Source of the DNA: Anolis sagrei
Lineage: Eukaryota > Chordata > Lepidosauria > Squamata > Anolidae
Assembly (NCBI RefSeq): GCF_037176765.1
Contig: NC_090022.1
Location: 82,468,209 to 82,532,208 of the forward strand
Length of the DNA stretch: 64,000 nucleotides
Direction of reading: 5' to 3'
A program made the translations under genes and the position numbers. Each line of letters opens with the position of its first letter. Position 1 is the first letter of the stretch. Positions 58,201-64,000 of this stretch are shown piece after piece. Under the pieces are notes generated by a model. It saw nothing but the letters and a program-made list of their open reading frames with translations, searched no databases and had not been told where the DNA came from.

Positions 58201-58347
58201 GCCTTCTCTTGCTCTTTCCTATTGCTAAATAGATTTGGAGGAGGGAGCATCAACAGATACTACAAGAGTGAAGTCTACCTGGGACGTCCAACCAGATTTC
58301 AGGGACCTCTTGAGTACCTCAGATTTGGAATGCTCTCTTTGCATACG
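29822..58347 (+). CDS. LONRF: LONRF-family RING/TPR E3 ubiquitin ligase, 5' part (six exons, runs off right edge)
   Basis: Exons at 29822-30116, 50130-50248, 55739-55861, 56419-56553, 56709-56835 and 58233-58347 join in phase (1, 0, 0, 0, 1, 2) into 304 codons plus two bases. Residues 6-40 form a C3HC4 RING (C6, C9, C21, H23, C26, C29, C37, C40). Residues about 70-175 are TPR-like helices (AEAGQLLRSRDYRAALTCL; RSEAYVALQQYPEALEDL; RKGKVLLEMGKQSEALLQF). A polar linker follows, and DLECSLC opens a second RING. Family members have RING, TPR, RING and a Lon-substrate-binding domain. They are thought to ubiquitinate proteins in the cytosol or nucleus, and the LON domain would lie beyond 64000. Known mammalian LONRF proteins have a longer segment before RING1, absent here. 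SEAY/LQ and RKGKVL matches favour LONRF1 or a LONRF1-like paralogue, but this is not certain. Confidence 0.85.
30305..30362 (+). repeat. polypyrimidine CTT/CCT tract
   Basis: CTTCCTCCTCCTCCTCTTCC and similar, almost purely C/T for over 50 bases, about 190 bases after the exon 1 donor. Partly mirror-symmetric. Confidence 0.85.
30560..30790. mobile_element. MITE fragments with (AAC)n and (AAT)n
   Basis: CACATTATCTGTTTTGAACT, GGCAGTGTGGACCCAGGGCT and a repeated second unit are from the common palindromic MITE. An (AAC)8 run at 30680 and an (AAT)n run at 30777-30795 separate the units. Confidence 0.6.
30797..31047 (-). mobile_element. tRNA-derived SINE, antisense
   Basis: TGTGTCAGGAGCAACATGAG through GTTTAACCCATTGCACCC is the complement of the SINE at 58734. 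The B box complement is CGGATTTGAACC. Confidence 0.8.
31103..31330 (-). mobile_element. CR1 3' end, antisense
   Basis: CATAGAATCATAGAGTTGGA and AGTTCCACTGCTGAACAGCT match CR1 3' sequence on the minus strand. The minus reading gives RAVQQWNSLPWSVVEAPSLE. Confidence 0.85.
31340..31871. mobile_element. MITE arms flanking an L2-like 3' end
   Basis: MITE sequence at 31340-31433 (TATCTGCTTTGAACTGGAAT, GGCAGTGTGGACTCAGGG) and 31735-31871 surrounds an antisense L2-like tail at 31434-31734 (TATATCCCACCACCATCTCC). This suggests a LINE inserted into a MITE. Confidence 0.55.
32279..32530 (+). mobile_element. tRNA-derived SINE
   Basis: Head CTTGGTGGTGCAATGGGCCA, B box AGTTCAAATCCAGGG and 3' end CAGTTTCTCAAGTCGCTCCT plus poly-A. 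Same family as 58734. Confidence 0.8.
32531..33220. other. intron 1 stretch, nothing recognised
   Basis: No exon, RNA gene or repeat family recognised. A short GA run lies at 32939-32953. Confidence 0.5.
33222..33455 (-). mobile_element. 5S-rRNA-headed SINE, degraded
   Basis: The plus strand reads AAGGGCTGACTTTGCTTAGC and TTCCAGAGTCAGTGGGTTCT, the complement of a 5S rRNA internal region. The body (CAGTTCCTTCATTTGAAAT) matches the copy at 13125. Confidence 0.6.
33456..33740. mobile_element. two palindromic MITEs in tandem
   Basis: Each unit has TATATCCCAGGATCTGATC...GATCCTGGGCTACAGGGCAG-type arms: 33456-33594 and 33608-33738. Confidence 0.65.
33826..33974. mobile_element. palindromic MITE, nearly complete
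   Basis: Ends CCCCTTTCTACACTGCC and GGCAGTGTAGAAGGGGC are complementary, with arms of about 70 bases rich in TAATCC/GGATTA. TGAGA borders both sides. Confidence 0.75.
34317..34641. mobile_element. non-autonomous hAT-like element
   Basis: Matches 1144-1554 in order (AACTGTGGATCCTAACC, CATTTACACAAATCTGTTAG, AGTTTAAGAAGCCCTG). No coding sequence. Confidence 0.55.
34721..36074 (-). mobile_element. Penelope-like retroelement composite with inverted ends
   Basis: A 1354-base unit flanked by TT(G/A)CCATATA (34711-34720, 36075-36084), a 10-base duplication with one mismatch, so the composite behaves as one insertion. On the minus strand a reading frame (35265-35576) carries GVYHIPCSCGQVYIGTTKCS and KEHERNCRLLQPEKSAIAEH, the GIY-YIG endonuclease region that is a hallmark of Penelope-like elements. 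The shared 3' end lies at the left edge. A second terminal region occurs at 35540-35690, and a plus-oriented one (35790-36074) makes a large inverted repeat centred near 35777. A fossil copy, 5' truncated. Confidence 0.8.
36079..36165 (+). mobile_element. DNA-element terminus
   Basis: CCATATATACTCATGTATAA and GTTGAGGGCAAGTTTTGGGC, then GGATAAGTCGAGAG, resemble the ends of a common reptile DNA transposon. A similar stretch lies at 52250-52340. The family is not named with certainty. Confidence 0.4.
36166..37170. other. intron 1 stretch with one MITE
   Basis: A MITE of the common family is at 36624-36758 (GGCTGGATCTGCACTGTCCT...GATCCTGGGTAATATAGATC). Elsewhere nothing is recognised. Confidence 0.5.
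37171..37212 (+). repeat. (ATT)n microsatellite
   Basis: About thirteen ATT units. Confidence 0.95.
37897..37924 (+). repeat. (GT)n followed by a 13-base G run
   Basis: GTGTGTGTGTGTGTG then G13. Confidence 0.9.
37990..38330. repeat. three-unit inverted/direct repeat of GC-rich sequence
   Basis: Units begin at AGAGTAAGAGG (37993 and 38169, plus) with an inverted unit between them. The inverted and third units meet in a perfect 22-base palindrome at 38159-38180. Each unit contains TCTGGGCCTGCCTG-type sequence. Family unknown. Confidence 0.6.
38340..39520. other. intron 1 stretch, nothing recognised
   Basis: Only a short tandem duplication (AGATTTAGT(T/C)CTCCC, around 38732-38782) and AT-rich unique sequence. 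Confidence 0.5.
39523..39690 (+). mobile_element. Sauria-type SINE, degraded
   Basis: GGGTGATCTTGGGCAAGTCT, CTTCTCAGCCTCAAAGGAGG and TGCTAAGAAAACCCTGGGAT are the central blocks of the family. The head is worn. Confidence 0.65.
40427..40640 (+). mobile_element. Sauria-type SINE
   Basis: The head GAGAGCCATTGTGGTGTAGT, B box TTGGTTCAAATCCCCACTTG, centre GGAAAGTCACAC and tail GGGTTACCATATGTCAGAAA are in the expected order. Confidence 0.75.
40640..41067. other. intron 1 stretch, dispersed-repeat remnant
   Basis: 40904-40960 (GAGTCATGATTGTGGTGTTA) resembles 9190-9245. Otherwise unassigned. Confidence 0.4.
41068..41440 (+). mobile_element. L2-like LINE 3' end with ORF tail
   Basis: The plus-strand reading RAFSVVAPWLWNSLPLEIRS and FRKLIKTWLW is the typical L2 ORF2 C-terminus. 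The 3' UTR ends CGGTATATAAAACTTCTAAA plus (TAAA)n. 5' truncated. Confidence 0.8.
41441..43795. other. intron 1 stretch, nothing recognised
   Basis: AT-rich, with no exon or repeat family I can support. Frames up to about 85 codons are unremarkable. Confidence 0.5.
43801..43850 (+). repeat. 50-base dispersed repeat, copy A
   Basis: TTTTATTCTCAGTAAAGTTT and AATTGCATTGGTTAAAGAAG recur with a few changes at 45223-45272. Confidence 0.65.
44019..44185 (+). mobile_element. Sauria-type SINE
   Basis: GAACCATTGTGGTGTAGTAG, GGACTCTGGAGACCAAGATT and GGCAAGTCACTCTCTCAGCC are family blocks. The tail is missing. Confidence 0.7.
44228..44315 (+). repeat. purine-rich GGATGA minisatellite
   Basis: Repeats of GGATGAGGATAAGATA/GGGATAGGATGAGGATGG type across about 80 bases. 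Confidence 0.7.
44316..46455. other. intron 1 stretch, few features
   Basis: A two-unit duplication of GCAGT(G/A)CTG(G/A)TAGGTGAAT at 44892-44938 and the second copy of the 50-base repeat at 45223-45272. No exon is supported. Confidence 0.5.
46461..46580 (-). mobile_element. L2-like LINE 3' end
   Basis: TTTTTTTATACCCAGTCTCA and TCCCTTTGGGGAGTCAGGGC, antisense 3' tail, preceded by a (GTCAA)3 run. Confidence 0.6.
46595..47420 (-). mobile_element. pogo/Tigger-like DNA transposon remnant
   Basis: The minus-strand frame 46733-46921 reads VVKSFKRAGISNALNGSEDD and ends SGVESSDKKD, resembling the C-terminus of pogo-type DDE transposases. GGTGNNACTATTATGC-like motifs at 46602 and 47310 are typical of the non-coding ends. 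A C14 run lies near 47107. Heavily decayed. Confidence 0.5.
47421..50115. other. intron 1 stretch with old MITEs
   Basis: MITE-like units at 47693-47938 and 49390-49634 share 'GTAGATGAGGCCT/GTGGGGCCT'-type ends and TTTAATGCA cores. Old palindromic reptile repeats lie near 48345-48430 and 49850-49915. An L2-like tail is at 49160-49235. No exon is supported. Confidence 0.5.
50130..50248 (+). CDS. LONRF: LONRF exon 2: TPR helices
   Basis: Acceptor TTTCTTTCTGTAG|AT, donor GTGTGAG|GTGAGT. Its first two bases complete the codon begun in exon 1 (Asp99). It encodes DVDDPVLRLWRSEAYVALQQ and YPEALEDLEVLCRQEPEMCE, a TPR pair, and ends in phase 0. Confidence 0.9.
50421..50845 (-). mobile_element. L2-like LINE 3' region
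   Basis: An (AAT)n tail, then TTATTTATACCCCTCCTTCA and AGAGCCAAGTTTTCAG. Same family as 26669-27440. Confidence 0.65.
50850..51765. other. intron 2 stretch, one tandem duplication
   Basis: CAGATTATGAGTCTGCAGAC is duplicated in tandem at about 51553-51595. Otherwise nothing recognised. Confidence 0.5.
51770..52165 (-). mobile_element. L2 LINE internal ORF fragment
   Basis: The minus reading includes FADKVALIRSDLDTMLT-type sequence and FQLVKPEDVDMILRGMRPTM, then DPCPSWCLKEARGGL, matching the region between endonuclease and RT in L2 (the 'ks.tcslDpiPt.llk' motif). Confidence 0.75.
52997..53135 (-). mobile_element. L2-like LINE 3' end
   Basis: (TTTA)n then TTAACCGCCATTCTCAGCCC and GGGCGACTCATGGCGGTGTA. 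Confidence 0.65.
53151..53304. repeat. 17-base perfect inverted repeat with 120-base spacer
   Basis: AGCAAGACTCCCAATTT (53151-53167) is exactly complementary to 53288-53304. The spacer has no family resemblance. Confidence 0.75.
53545..53671. mobile_element. palindromic MITE remnant
   Basis: TTCAATGCTATGGCATCCTG, a G13 run, then GTAGTTTGACAAGGTCTTGC. Same family as 25037-25228. Confidence 0.55.
53672..54393 (+). mobile_element. non-LTR retrotransposon, RT part (left piece of a split copy)
   Basis: The plus reading contains MIPQQISFRKGKSCTSQVWN and GTVSIDLSAAYDTVNHCLL, RT domains with the AAYDTVNH motif, and RITWEGIPLEHCSIPKYL. It is continuous with the family of 23131-23979. It stops at the L1 insertion; the remainder resumes at 55059. 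Confidence 0.75.
54394..55049 (+). mobile_element. L1 LINE 3' fragment, nested
   Basis: The frame reads IPLEDWESIWNRKINYTYAF and, after a frame change, CWKGRKCEESFIHMWWTCEA, the C-terminus of anole-type L1 ORF2 (W-x-R-K-x-NYT... WWTC). It ends in an A-rich tail. AATAAAAA(A)G at 54384-54393 and 55050-55058 is the probable target duplication. Confidence 0.8.
55059..55470 (+). mobile_element. non-LTR retrotransposon, 3' part (right piece of the split copy)
   Basis: GGTGCTAGAAATAATATCAT matches the start of the copy at 23979. About 400 bases are then missing relative to that copy. LNRLCSGTTRCRANLKKWGQ and ESTTCECGEEQTTDHLLQC follow, then the (ATAA) tail. Confidence 0.8.
55739..55861 (+). CDS. 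LONRF: LONRF exon 3: TPR
   Basis: Acceptor GCTTTTTTTGCAG|GG, donor GAAAGG|GTAAAT. 41 codons in phase 0: GFLRKGKVLLEMGKQSEALL and QFQHCLTLNSNFHAAQHEIE, a TPR like that of LONRF1 (yfRKGKVL...AL..F..CLaL). Confidence 0.9.
55862..56418. other. LONRF intron 3
   Basis: 557 bases with no recognisable repeat or RNA gene. Confidence 0.7.
56419..56553 (+). CDS. LONRF: LONRF exon 4: linker
   Basis: Acceptor TTGTTCCCAG|AT, donor TTTACAG|GTAAGC. 45 codons in phase 0: ISTNGASPLPGTVVELKSDV and a Ser/Gly-rich stretch ending APFEEESLQ. A poorly conserved linker between TPR and RING2, assigned by position, frame and splice sites. Confidence 0.8.
56709..56835 (+). CDS. LONRF: LONRF exon 5: linker
   Basis: Acceptor TTTATAAGTAG|GA, donor GAAGAAG|GTGAGC, preceded by a short 155-base intron. 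Encodes DLKNKRETCLEELGTGDNQA and YTVPECLRKTSISGFSVKKE, ending in phase 1. Confidence 0.8.
56836..58232. other. LONRF intron 5
   Basis: Unique AT-rich sequence with no recognised repeat. A T12 run sits near 56889. Confidence 0.6.
58233..58347 (+). CDS. LONRF: LONRF exon 6: start of RING2
   Basis: Acceptor ATTGCTAAATAG|AT completes the Asp codon from exon 5. Donor ATACG|GTCAGT leaves 'CG' in phase 2. Encodes DLEEGASTDTTRVKSTWDVQ and FRDLLSTSDLECSLCI, the last being the opening CxxC of the second RING (family: dfECsLCmRLfyePVTTPCG). The next exon should begin with the completion of Arg and an LF.EPVT motif; none is found to 64000. Confidence 0.9.
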
Positions 58348-58383
58348 GTCAGTTTGTAACAGAATGGCAGGTCAGGCTGCTTT

Positions 58384-58398
58384 GGGGGGGGGGGGGGA
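58384..58398 (+). repeat. poly-G run
   Basis: About 14 uninterrupted G residues, shortly after the exon 6 donor. Confidence 0.9.
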
Positions 58399-58733
58399 GG
58401 TAAAAGGAATTCAATTTCTTAGTCTCATGTGAAAACTTTGAGTCAATGGCTTAATTTTCGACACACCATCCAAAAGAGGGAAGTTGAATGTGTCAGACAT
58501 AAAGTGTAAAAATTGGCAGTTTGAAGCCATGGAGAGGAACTTTTTTCTCTAAATGTTTTAAAACAAGGGGTGGGGGAGATCAGAAACTTTGAGAAACATG
58601 CCATATTTACTTTATTTCCGAACTTCAACTTCCTTTGCTTCTTTTAAAAAAATAAAGTACTACACCACATTACTCGAGAAGGGAGGTCTATGATAAGTGT
58701 ACATTGGACTGCAATTGTAGTAATGTTCTGCTA

Positions 58734-58995
58734 ATGGTGGCGCAGTGGGTTAAACTCTTGTGCTGGCAGGACTGAAGACTGACAGGTCGGAGGTTCGAAT
58801 CTGGGGAAAGCATGGATGAGCTCCCTCTGTCAGCTCCAGCTCCTCATGCGAGGACATGAGAGAAGGCTTCCACAAGGATGGCAAAACATCAAAACATCCA
58901 GGCGTCCTCTGGGCAACGTCCTTGCAAATGGCCAATTCTCTCACACCAGAAGTGACTTTCAATTTCTCAAGTCACTCCTGACACAAGGAAAAAAA
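58734..58995 (+). mobile_element. tRNA-derived SINE, near full length
   Basis: Head ATGGTGGCGCAGTGGGTTAA, B box AGGTTCGAATCTGGGG and 3' end CAATTTCTCAAGTCACTCCT plus a poly-A run. Confidence 0.85.
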
Positions 58996-59156
58996 AAACA
59001 CATGCTGTATTAGAGATGGTGCTTCAAAGTACTGTATCCTATGATGTCTCAGTGTATTTTTACCATTTAGAATATATTATCATAAAAACACTGTATACTT
59101 CACTCCATCTCACAGCTTTAATTTTTTTAAGTTATGATTTCATGGTGACAGAAATA

Positions 59157-59709
59157 ACCACAGGATGAGGCAGCATAACTTCCTTTTTTCAAAATTTAAT
59201 AAAACCCATTGTATGAATCAGAATTTTTTATTTTTTTTATAATGTAGGCGCATACCTAAAGTTTTGTTTTACGTAGTTTTGAAGATCAAATTAAATAGGT
59301 GACGTCCCCTATTCTTCATTCTCCATACACTGAGTAAACCGATTTCTGGCGTTTGTTATGACTCTTGCCAGCATAGCAGCCATTTATGTTGGCAATTTCT
59401 TCCTGGATGTTGGTCTTCAAATCTTGTAGGGTCCTTGGACGGTTCACATAAACACGGGATTTCAAAAAACCCCATAGAAAAAAATCACAAGGGGCCAAAT
59501 CTGGAGAGCGGGCCAGCCACTCCAAATCCATTTGAAAAGTAGGCCTCAACGCTCCTCACTGTTCCAACGCATGATAATGACTGAACTGTGTCAGGACAAA
59601 ACTTTATACTCCTGCCTCTCGAACGAGACCACTAGCGCTCCGCTACATCTTCAACCAACTGAATGGTGTGCATTAAAAAAAAGAAAGTTATGCTGCCTCA
59701 TCCTGTCGG
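59157..59709 (-). mobile_element. mariner/Tc1-type element with internal deletion
   Basis: Inverted ends ACAGGATGAGGCAGCATAAC (from 59160, and complement ending 59706) are bordered by TA on both sides (59155-59156, 59710-59711). The minus strand has MRWNSEE near 59560 running into DLEWLARSPDLAPCDFFLWG and VNRPRTLQDLKTNIQEEIAN, i.e. an N-terminal start fused to the transposase C-terminus holding the third catalytic Asp. The middle of the transposase is missing, so it cannot be autonomous. Confidence 0.8.
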
Positions 59710-59711
59710 TA

Positions 59712-59850
59712 TTTTATTTATTTATTTGCCATATTTATATCCTGCCTTTCTCACCCCAATGGGAACTCAAGGTGGCCTTACAACAGGCAGCAAGTCAATG
59801 CTATACCACATAAAATAAACAATGACAATTAAAACCAAACTATTAAAACA
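59712..59850 (-). mobile_element. L2-like LINE 3' end
   Basis: (TTTA)n then ATATTTATATCCTGCCTTTC and CACCCCAATGGGAACTCAAG. Confidence 0.65.
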
Positions 59851-62160
59851 TGAATTATTAAAACTTCAGTAAAAATCAATTAAGGGATATAGTTTCTATT
59901 TGTAGAAAGTAACTCCCTGTTTTCCTGAATCTTGTATTTAAGATAGTTTTGTCTGTGTGAACTGACTGTGTAACAATACTTATTTATACATTTCAAAAAC
60001 AGTAATAATTTATTTAAAAGGTTTTCAGAAGTGATTACTTATATTCTAACTTCAACCTAATACAATTATTCTTAACCTTTAGTCCCCCAGATATTTTAAA
60101 TTATAGATTCCAGAATCCCTGACCATTGGCTAAATTGGGAATCCCAAAACACTTGGAGGACCAAAGTTTCAGAACCTGACTGTCACAGACTTCCACAGTT
60201 AATAGGCATAGGAAAATTCTGCCTTTGATTTATGCGATTTTTCATGCACATTGAGATGAGAAGTAGAAGAGAGATTTTGTGCTTACTACAGCCTCACATT
60301 AGTCAACATTTCCTATTCCATTCTGTCTTACATATAAAAAAATTAGCAGAACAGACATGTGGTGTACTTTTCACACGTGACTGACTGCCAGCCTGGTCTG
60401 AAGGAGCAGGTAGAGCAGGAATAAGGGAGCCCATTAAAGTGTGCAACTGAAAATGGTTAACGGTGCCCATGTGATGATAAACATCCGCACAATCCTTCAT
60501 GCCAAGAGGGTTGCAGATAGAAGGGAGATATGCATTTGTTAAGACCTGACAGGATTGGTTGGCAGGACACAACGTAATAAAGTGACGGGATGCATGACTG
60601 AGAAATCAGTCAAAGTACAACACCAGAGGGCATGTTTCAAAATTAAGATCATTATTCAGTTCAATATGCCAGTACCTAGAACAGTTATACAACTGTTCTC
60701 TCTGATTCTATAATGTTTTGGTGATTTATTTTATTTGAAAGTTTGTTTTTTTCAGAGGAAAAGCTGAGATCTTTTTTGAGTCCAGCTTTCATGGTATTCC
60801 TTCTTCTTCTTAAGAGAGAGAGTGAGAGAGAGGGTGTGTGTGTGTTCAGGAGGGAACATGTGTGTATGTGTGTGTTGTAGGTATTCATAGGATAATAATT
60901 CATTGTAACATTGGTCCAGATACAACCAACTTGGTGTTAGTTTTTGAAGCTAGAGTACAAAAAAAGGATAATAGTGAACTGATTATGTCTTGTTATGCAA
61001 TCCTATTTACATCCAAATTTTAACAAAAGGCTCCTTTGTCTGTCTTACCTAATAGCTTGTGTGGGGTCCATCTTCCCTTGCTGTGCCTTAGCCTTTTTGA
61101 ATTGAGCTAGTTGATTAGATTTCATAGTGATTCACTTCACTGTCCCTGCAGTGGCTGTGTAGTTGTTTTGTAACCTCTTTTCTCCTTTTAAAGAAGATTA
61201 TGCAATATTTATTGGATGGTGATGAGGGAGGAGGCATCTTGCCTGTTGGCCATTCCCCCACTACAAATAATATGTGTCCAAAATTAGAATAGATTCCCAG
61301 AAAATTGTTGACATGCCAGTATATTTCAGTCAGAGCATGACATTCAAATTTTGTTGTCATCTGTTCAGATGTAATGTGTATGTTGCACATGTATTTTCCT
61401 TCTGTTCAGTAGAGTAGGATTGGGAAAACTCAAGGAGATTAGGGGGTCTGTGCAGTCCTGCCAGCCCCATAAATAAAACCAGTGCCTGAAATCTGCTCAG
61501 GGCTTTGTAAAAATCTTTTCTTGAGTGAAGGGAAGGGTTACGGCAAGACAAGATGAGTGGCAATGCCTTGCTTTAAAAGAATTGCCACCCCTGGTAGCTT
61601 CCAAGAATGACAATTCTCCTTTTTCTGGCAGGGACATTGAGATGATAGGAGCTTCAAAAATACATGTTGTCCAGGAGCTATATGGTTTTTATCTCTCCTC
61701 TAGAGGATGAGGAGCGATCAATATGCAGTATGTGTAGTGTGTATGAACTTTGTAATAATTGAATTGATATCTGCCCTCGTTACAGCATACCAGTTATTTT
61801 ACCAGCTAAAATGTCAACTATGCAACACCTTTCTGTGCATTTCCCAGAAGCACAATTATGTCTTCTGAGAAAGGTCTCTGTGTGGGACTAGAACACATGG
61901 ATCCACCTAGGTGACAATTTAAAAGCTTAAGATCATTTTTTTCTTCATCTTATCCTTTCCTTATCAGTCAAGGAAATAATGTAAAGAAATAGAGGTGAAT
62001 AATACCGATGGAGTTGATCTCTCTATGTGTCAGGATTTAATGGCTTAACCTTCAAGCCTTGCCAAAATGAGGGTTATAAGGAAGGATTTGTAAGTGTAAT
62101 TAGGGATGTCATTATTGAATTAACAAACTGGTAATTGGGGATCATCCATACAAACTTTAA
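59851..62160. other. LONRF intron 6, mostly unassigned
   Basis: Contains a GA/GT simple repeat (60812-60875) and otherwise unique sequence. No RING2 continuation was found. Confidence 0.5.
60812..60875 (+). repeat. (GA)n(GT)n simple repeat
   Basis: AGAGAGAGAGTGAGAGAGAG followed by GTGTGTGTGT units in two blocks. Confidence 0.9.
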
Positions 62161-62171
62161 TTAAGGAAATA

Positions 62172-62407
62172 TATTGTCGAAAGCTTTCATGGCAGGAATC
62201 ACTGGGTTTTGTAGGTTTTTTGGGCTGTATGGCCATGTTCTAGCATTCTCTCCTGACATTTTGCCTGCATCTATGGCAGGCATCCTCAGAGGTTGGAAAA
62301 TTGGGTTTTTATATCTTGTTTAGGGTGGGAGAAAGAACTGTTGTCTGTTGGAGTTTGGTGTGAATGTTTCAGTTGGCCACCTTGATTAGCATTTAGTGGC
62401 CTGAGAG
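62172..62407 (-). mobile_element. Penelope-like 3' end (copy 8)
   Basis: Starts with the shared TATTGTCGAAAGCTTTCATG end and continues through TGTTCTAGCATTCTCTCCTG into the 3' UTR-like region (GTGTGAATGTTTCAGTTGGC). It is flanked by TTAAGGAA-(A)TA on both sides (62161-, 62408-). Confidence 0.75.
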
Positions 62408-63059
62408 TTAAGGAATATTACTTGATGGTGTGCCAGGGAACTCTAATTACGGCTATGGAGAATAGATGTCAGCATGGGAAAAGACCTGATGAAGAATTCC
62501 ACATAGAACAGGTGGAAAAAGCAGCTGCTGCTTATGGTGATTTTTAATAGTGTCTCCGAATATCTGAGATTTCAGTGCTGCACATTATTTTCTAGAAGTA
62601 AATTCTGTTATACCACATGGAGAATATATTTTTAGTTGATTCATAAGGATTGAACTGTGATCTCCCCTTTTTCATAATGCAGCCATTTCTTTTTGAACCT
62701 TGAAACTCAGAATGAGAAGACAGTTTTATCAAGTATTGGGCCTTGGGCATCATATTCTCATCTGGTCTATCGGAGATCATTCTGTGCCCTTCTGTTGTCT
62801 TAACATTAAATGAATAAGTTGATGATTTGTTGGATGCAGAACAATCTGTTTAATGTCACAGACACATTGGCCATCTAAGGACTTTTTTGAATAACTAAGA
62901 GTATACTTGGCACCTTGTAGAAAGCTTTAATGTGTCAGCTTCAAATTCCAAAACCCCTCAATGAGGTACTTAACAACCCCTAGACTATTGCTAATCAGTC
63001 CTTTGAGTAAAGACATGTGACTTTTCACTTGCTGCTTTCTCAACTATAGCCTAAAACAT

Positions 63060-63165
63060 ATCCTCTGGCAGTTCCTTATCCAAGTACTAACCAGGCCTAA
63101 CCCTACTTAACAGATCAGAGTGCAATTTGTTGTCCTCAGGTATCTAGCCTTGTACACTGTTATTA
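63060..63165 (-). mobile_element. 5S-rRNA-headed SINE fragment
   Basis: AGTACTAACCAGGCCTAACC and CTACTTAACAGATCAGAGTG are the complement of 5S rRNA positions around the internal promoter. It is followed by TATCTAGCCTTGTA and lacks 5S gene ends. Confidence 0.65.
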
Positions 63166-63169
63166 TGAG

Positions 63170-64000
63170 CAGTCAAAACATTATGGTGAATGAATAAAAA
63201 TGAATACATTTGGCACATGGTTAATGTATTCTGAGTTCAGAAATCTGTAGCCACTAATATGAACCTAGTTCCAATGTCTGTATTGATTCTTCTTTGATCA
63301 AGTATTTTATTTCATGGAATAATTCCTGTCATGCTATTATTAGGACAAGTTACAAGTGAATATATTTGTCCTTCATTGTGGTCATGGGCATAACAGACAT
63401 AGGTCAACATTTGTTTGGGATCTTCAAGCTAGCTAAGATTTTGATGGTAGCCTATACCATACTCTCCAAACTGGATGCTGTGGTAGTCATTTCTCTACTT
63501 CTGCTTCATGTTCTACACATAGCAAGACATCTCCCATCTAGCTGATACTGTTTGTTTTACAAGCATTTTCCTTCCCATTCCTTTTCCCTTATTAGTTCCC
63601 ACTGTTGTTCTTGATAAAAAAAGTTTTAAAAAGTATTTTTGGTCATCCATGAATAAGGAGAAATATTGTAAATGATGTAGTTTCCTGATTTTGGAGTTTT
63701 ATGGCCTCACTGCCCTTAATCAAGCTATGCTTCTCCTCATTATAAAGGTCTCACATATGGGCATTCTTTGTACCTCCTTTGCTTGGTCATACACAGGCAC
63801 AGACCTTGCACTTATGATCACTTGAAGAACAGTGGAAAAGACAGGCTAGCAACTTATCTTTACCACTTTCATTTCCTAATTTTCCTTAGTCCTGACCTTC
63901 CAAGGATAGTCCTAAGCTCTTTAATTCTTTCCTGAATATCTGCTGTATTCTTTTAATTGTCTGTGCTAATTGAAAACAGACGATGAATTCATAACCTGTG
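63170..64000. other. right edge, nothing recognised
   Basis: AT-rich LONRF intron 6. No exon or repeat family is supported. Confidence 0.5.

Noticed and set aside
58348-64000. Search for the next LONRF exon (rest of RING2, LFYEPVTTPCGHTFC-like)
   Set aside because: No acceptor followed by such a reading frame was found, so the gene is left open at the right edge.
1-64000. Endogenous retrovirus or other LTR element
   Set aside because: No paired LTRs or gag/pol/env-like frames were recognised. The reverse-transcriptase fragments seen belong to LINEs, and the only other retroelement signature is the Penelope-like GIY-YIG region.

Overview
This is vertebrate nuclear DNA, most likely from an iguanian lizard close to Anolis. 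The genes are split by GT-AG introns and there are two CpG islands. Most of the window is squamate-type repeats: Penelope-like fold-backs, CR1, L2 and other LINE tails, tRNA-headed and 5S-rRNA-headed SINEs with a BovB-like tail, hAT and mariner-type DNA elements, and palindromic MITEs. No prokaryotic features, CRISPR array or recognisable LTR retrovirus was seen. The species is an inference from repeat content.

Two host genes can be read, both on the plus strand. The first (about 0.5-10.2 kb) has a TATA box, a noncoding first exon and four coding exons whose splice phases agree. They encode a 79-residue protein that is nearly 40 % lysine, with an acidic serine cluster and no Cys, Trp, Tyr or Pro. 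I do not recognise a family. The second (29.8 kb to beyond the right edge) is a LONRF-family gene, a RING/TPR/LON-domain E3 ligase type. Exon 1 starts directly with a C3HC4 RING inside a CpG island, exons 2-3 carry TPR helices, exons 4-5 a linker, and exon 6 ends after the first two cysteines of the second RING. The rest of RING2 and the LON domain are not in the window.

Layout: 0-10.7 kb, the lysine-rich gene, whose introns hold four small Penelope-derived fold-backs, three hAT elements and SINEs. 10.7-27.4 kb, intergenic, mostly degraded repeats, with a nested hAT/LINE pair at 23-24.7 kb and Penelope fragments at 25-26.6 kb. 27.56-28.1 kb, an unassigned CpG island with CCAAT and GC boxes. 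28.2-29.4 kb, CR1 and a MITE. 29.4-30.2 kb, the LONRF promoter island and exon 1. 30.1-50.1 kb, a 20-kb first intron full of repeats, including a 1.35-kb inverted Penelope-like composite at 34.7-36.1 kb. 50.1-58.4 kb, LONRF exons 2-6, with an L1 nested inside another LINE in intron 2. 58.4-64 kb, the start of LONRF intron 6, with a SINE, a mariner-type element and a Penelope fragment.

The points most worth following are the unrecognised lysine-rich microprotein gene, hammerhead-ribozyme-like motifs in the Penelope-derived fold-backs, the orphan CpG island, and the LONRF form that lacks an N-terminal extension before RING1.
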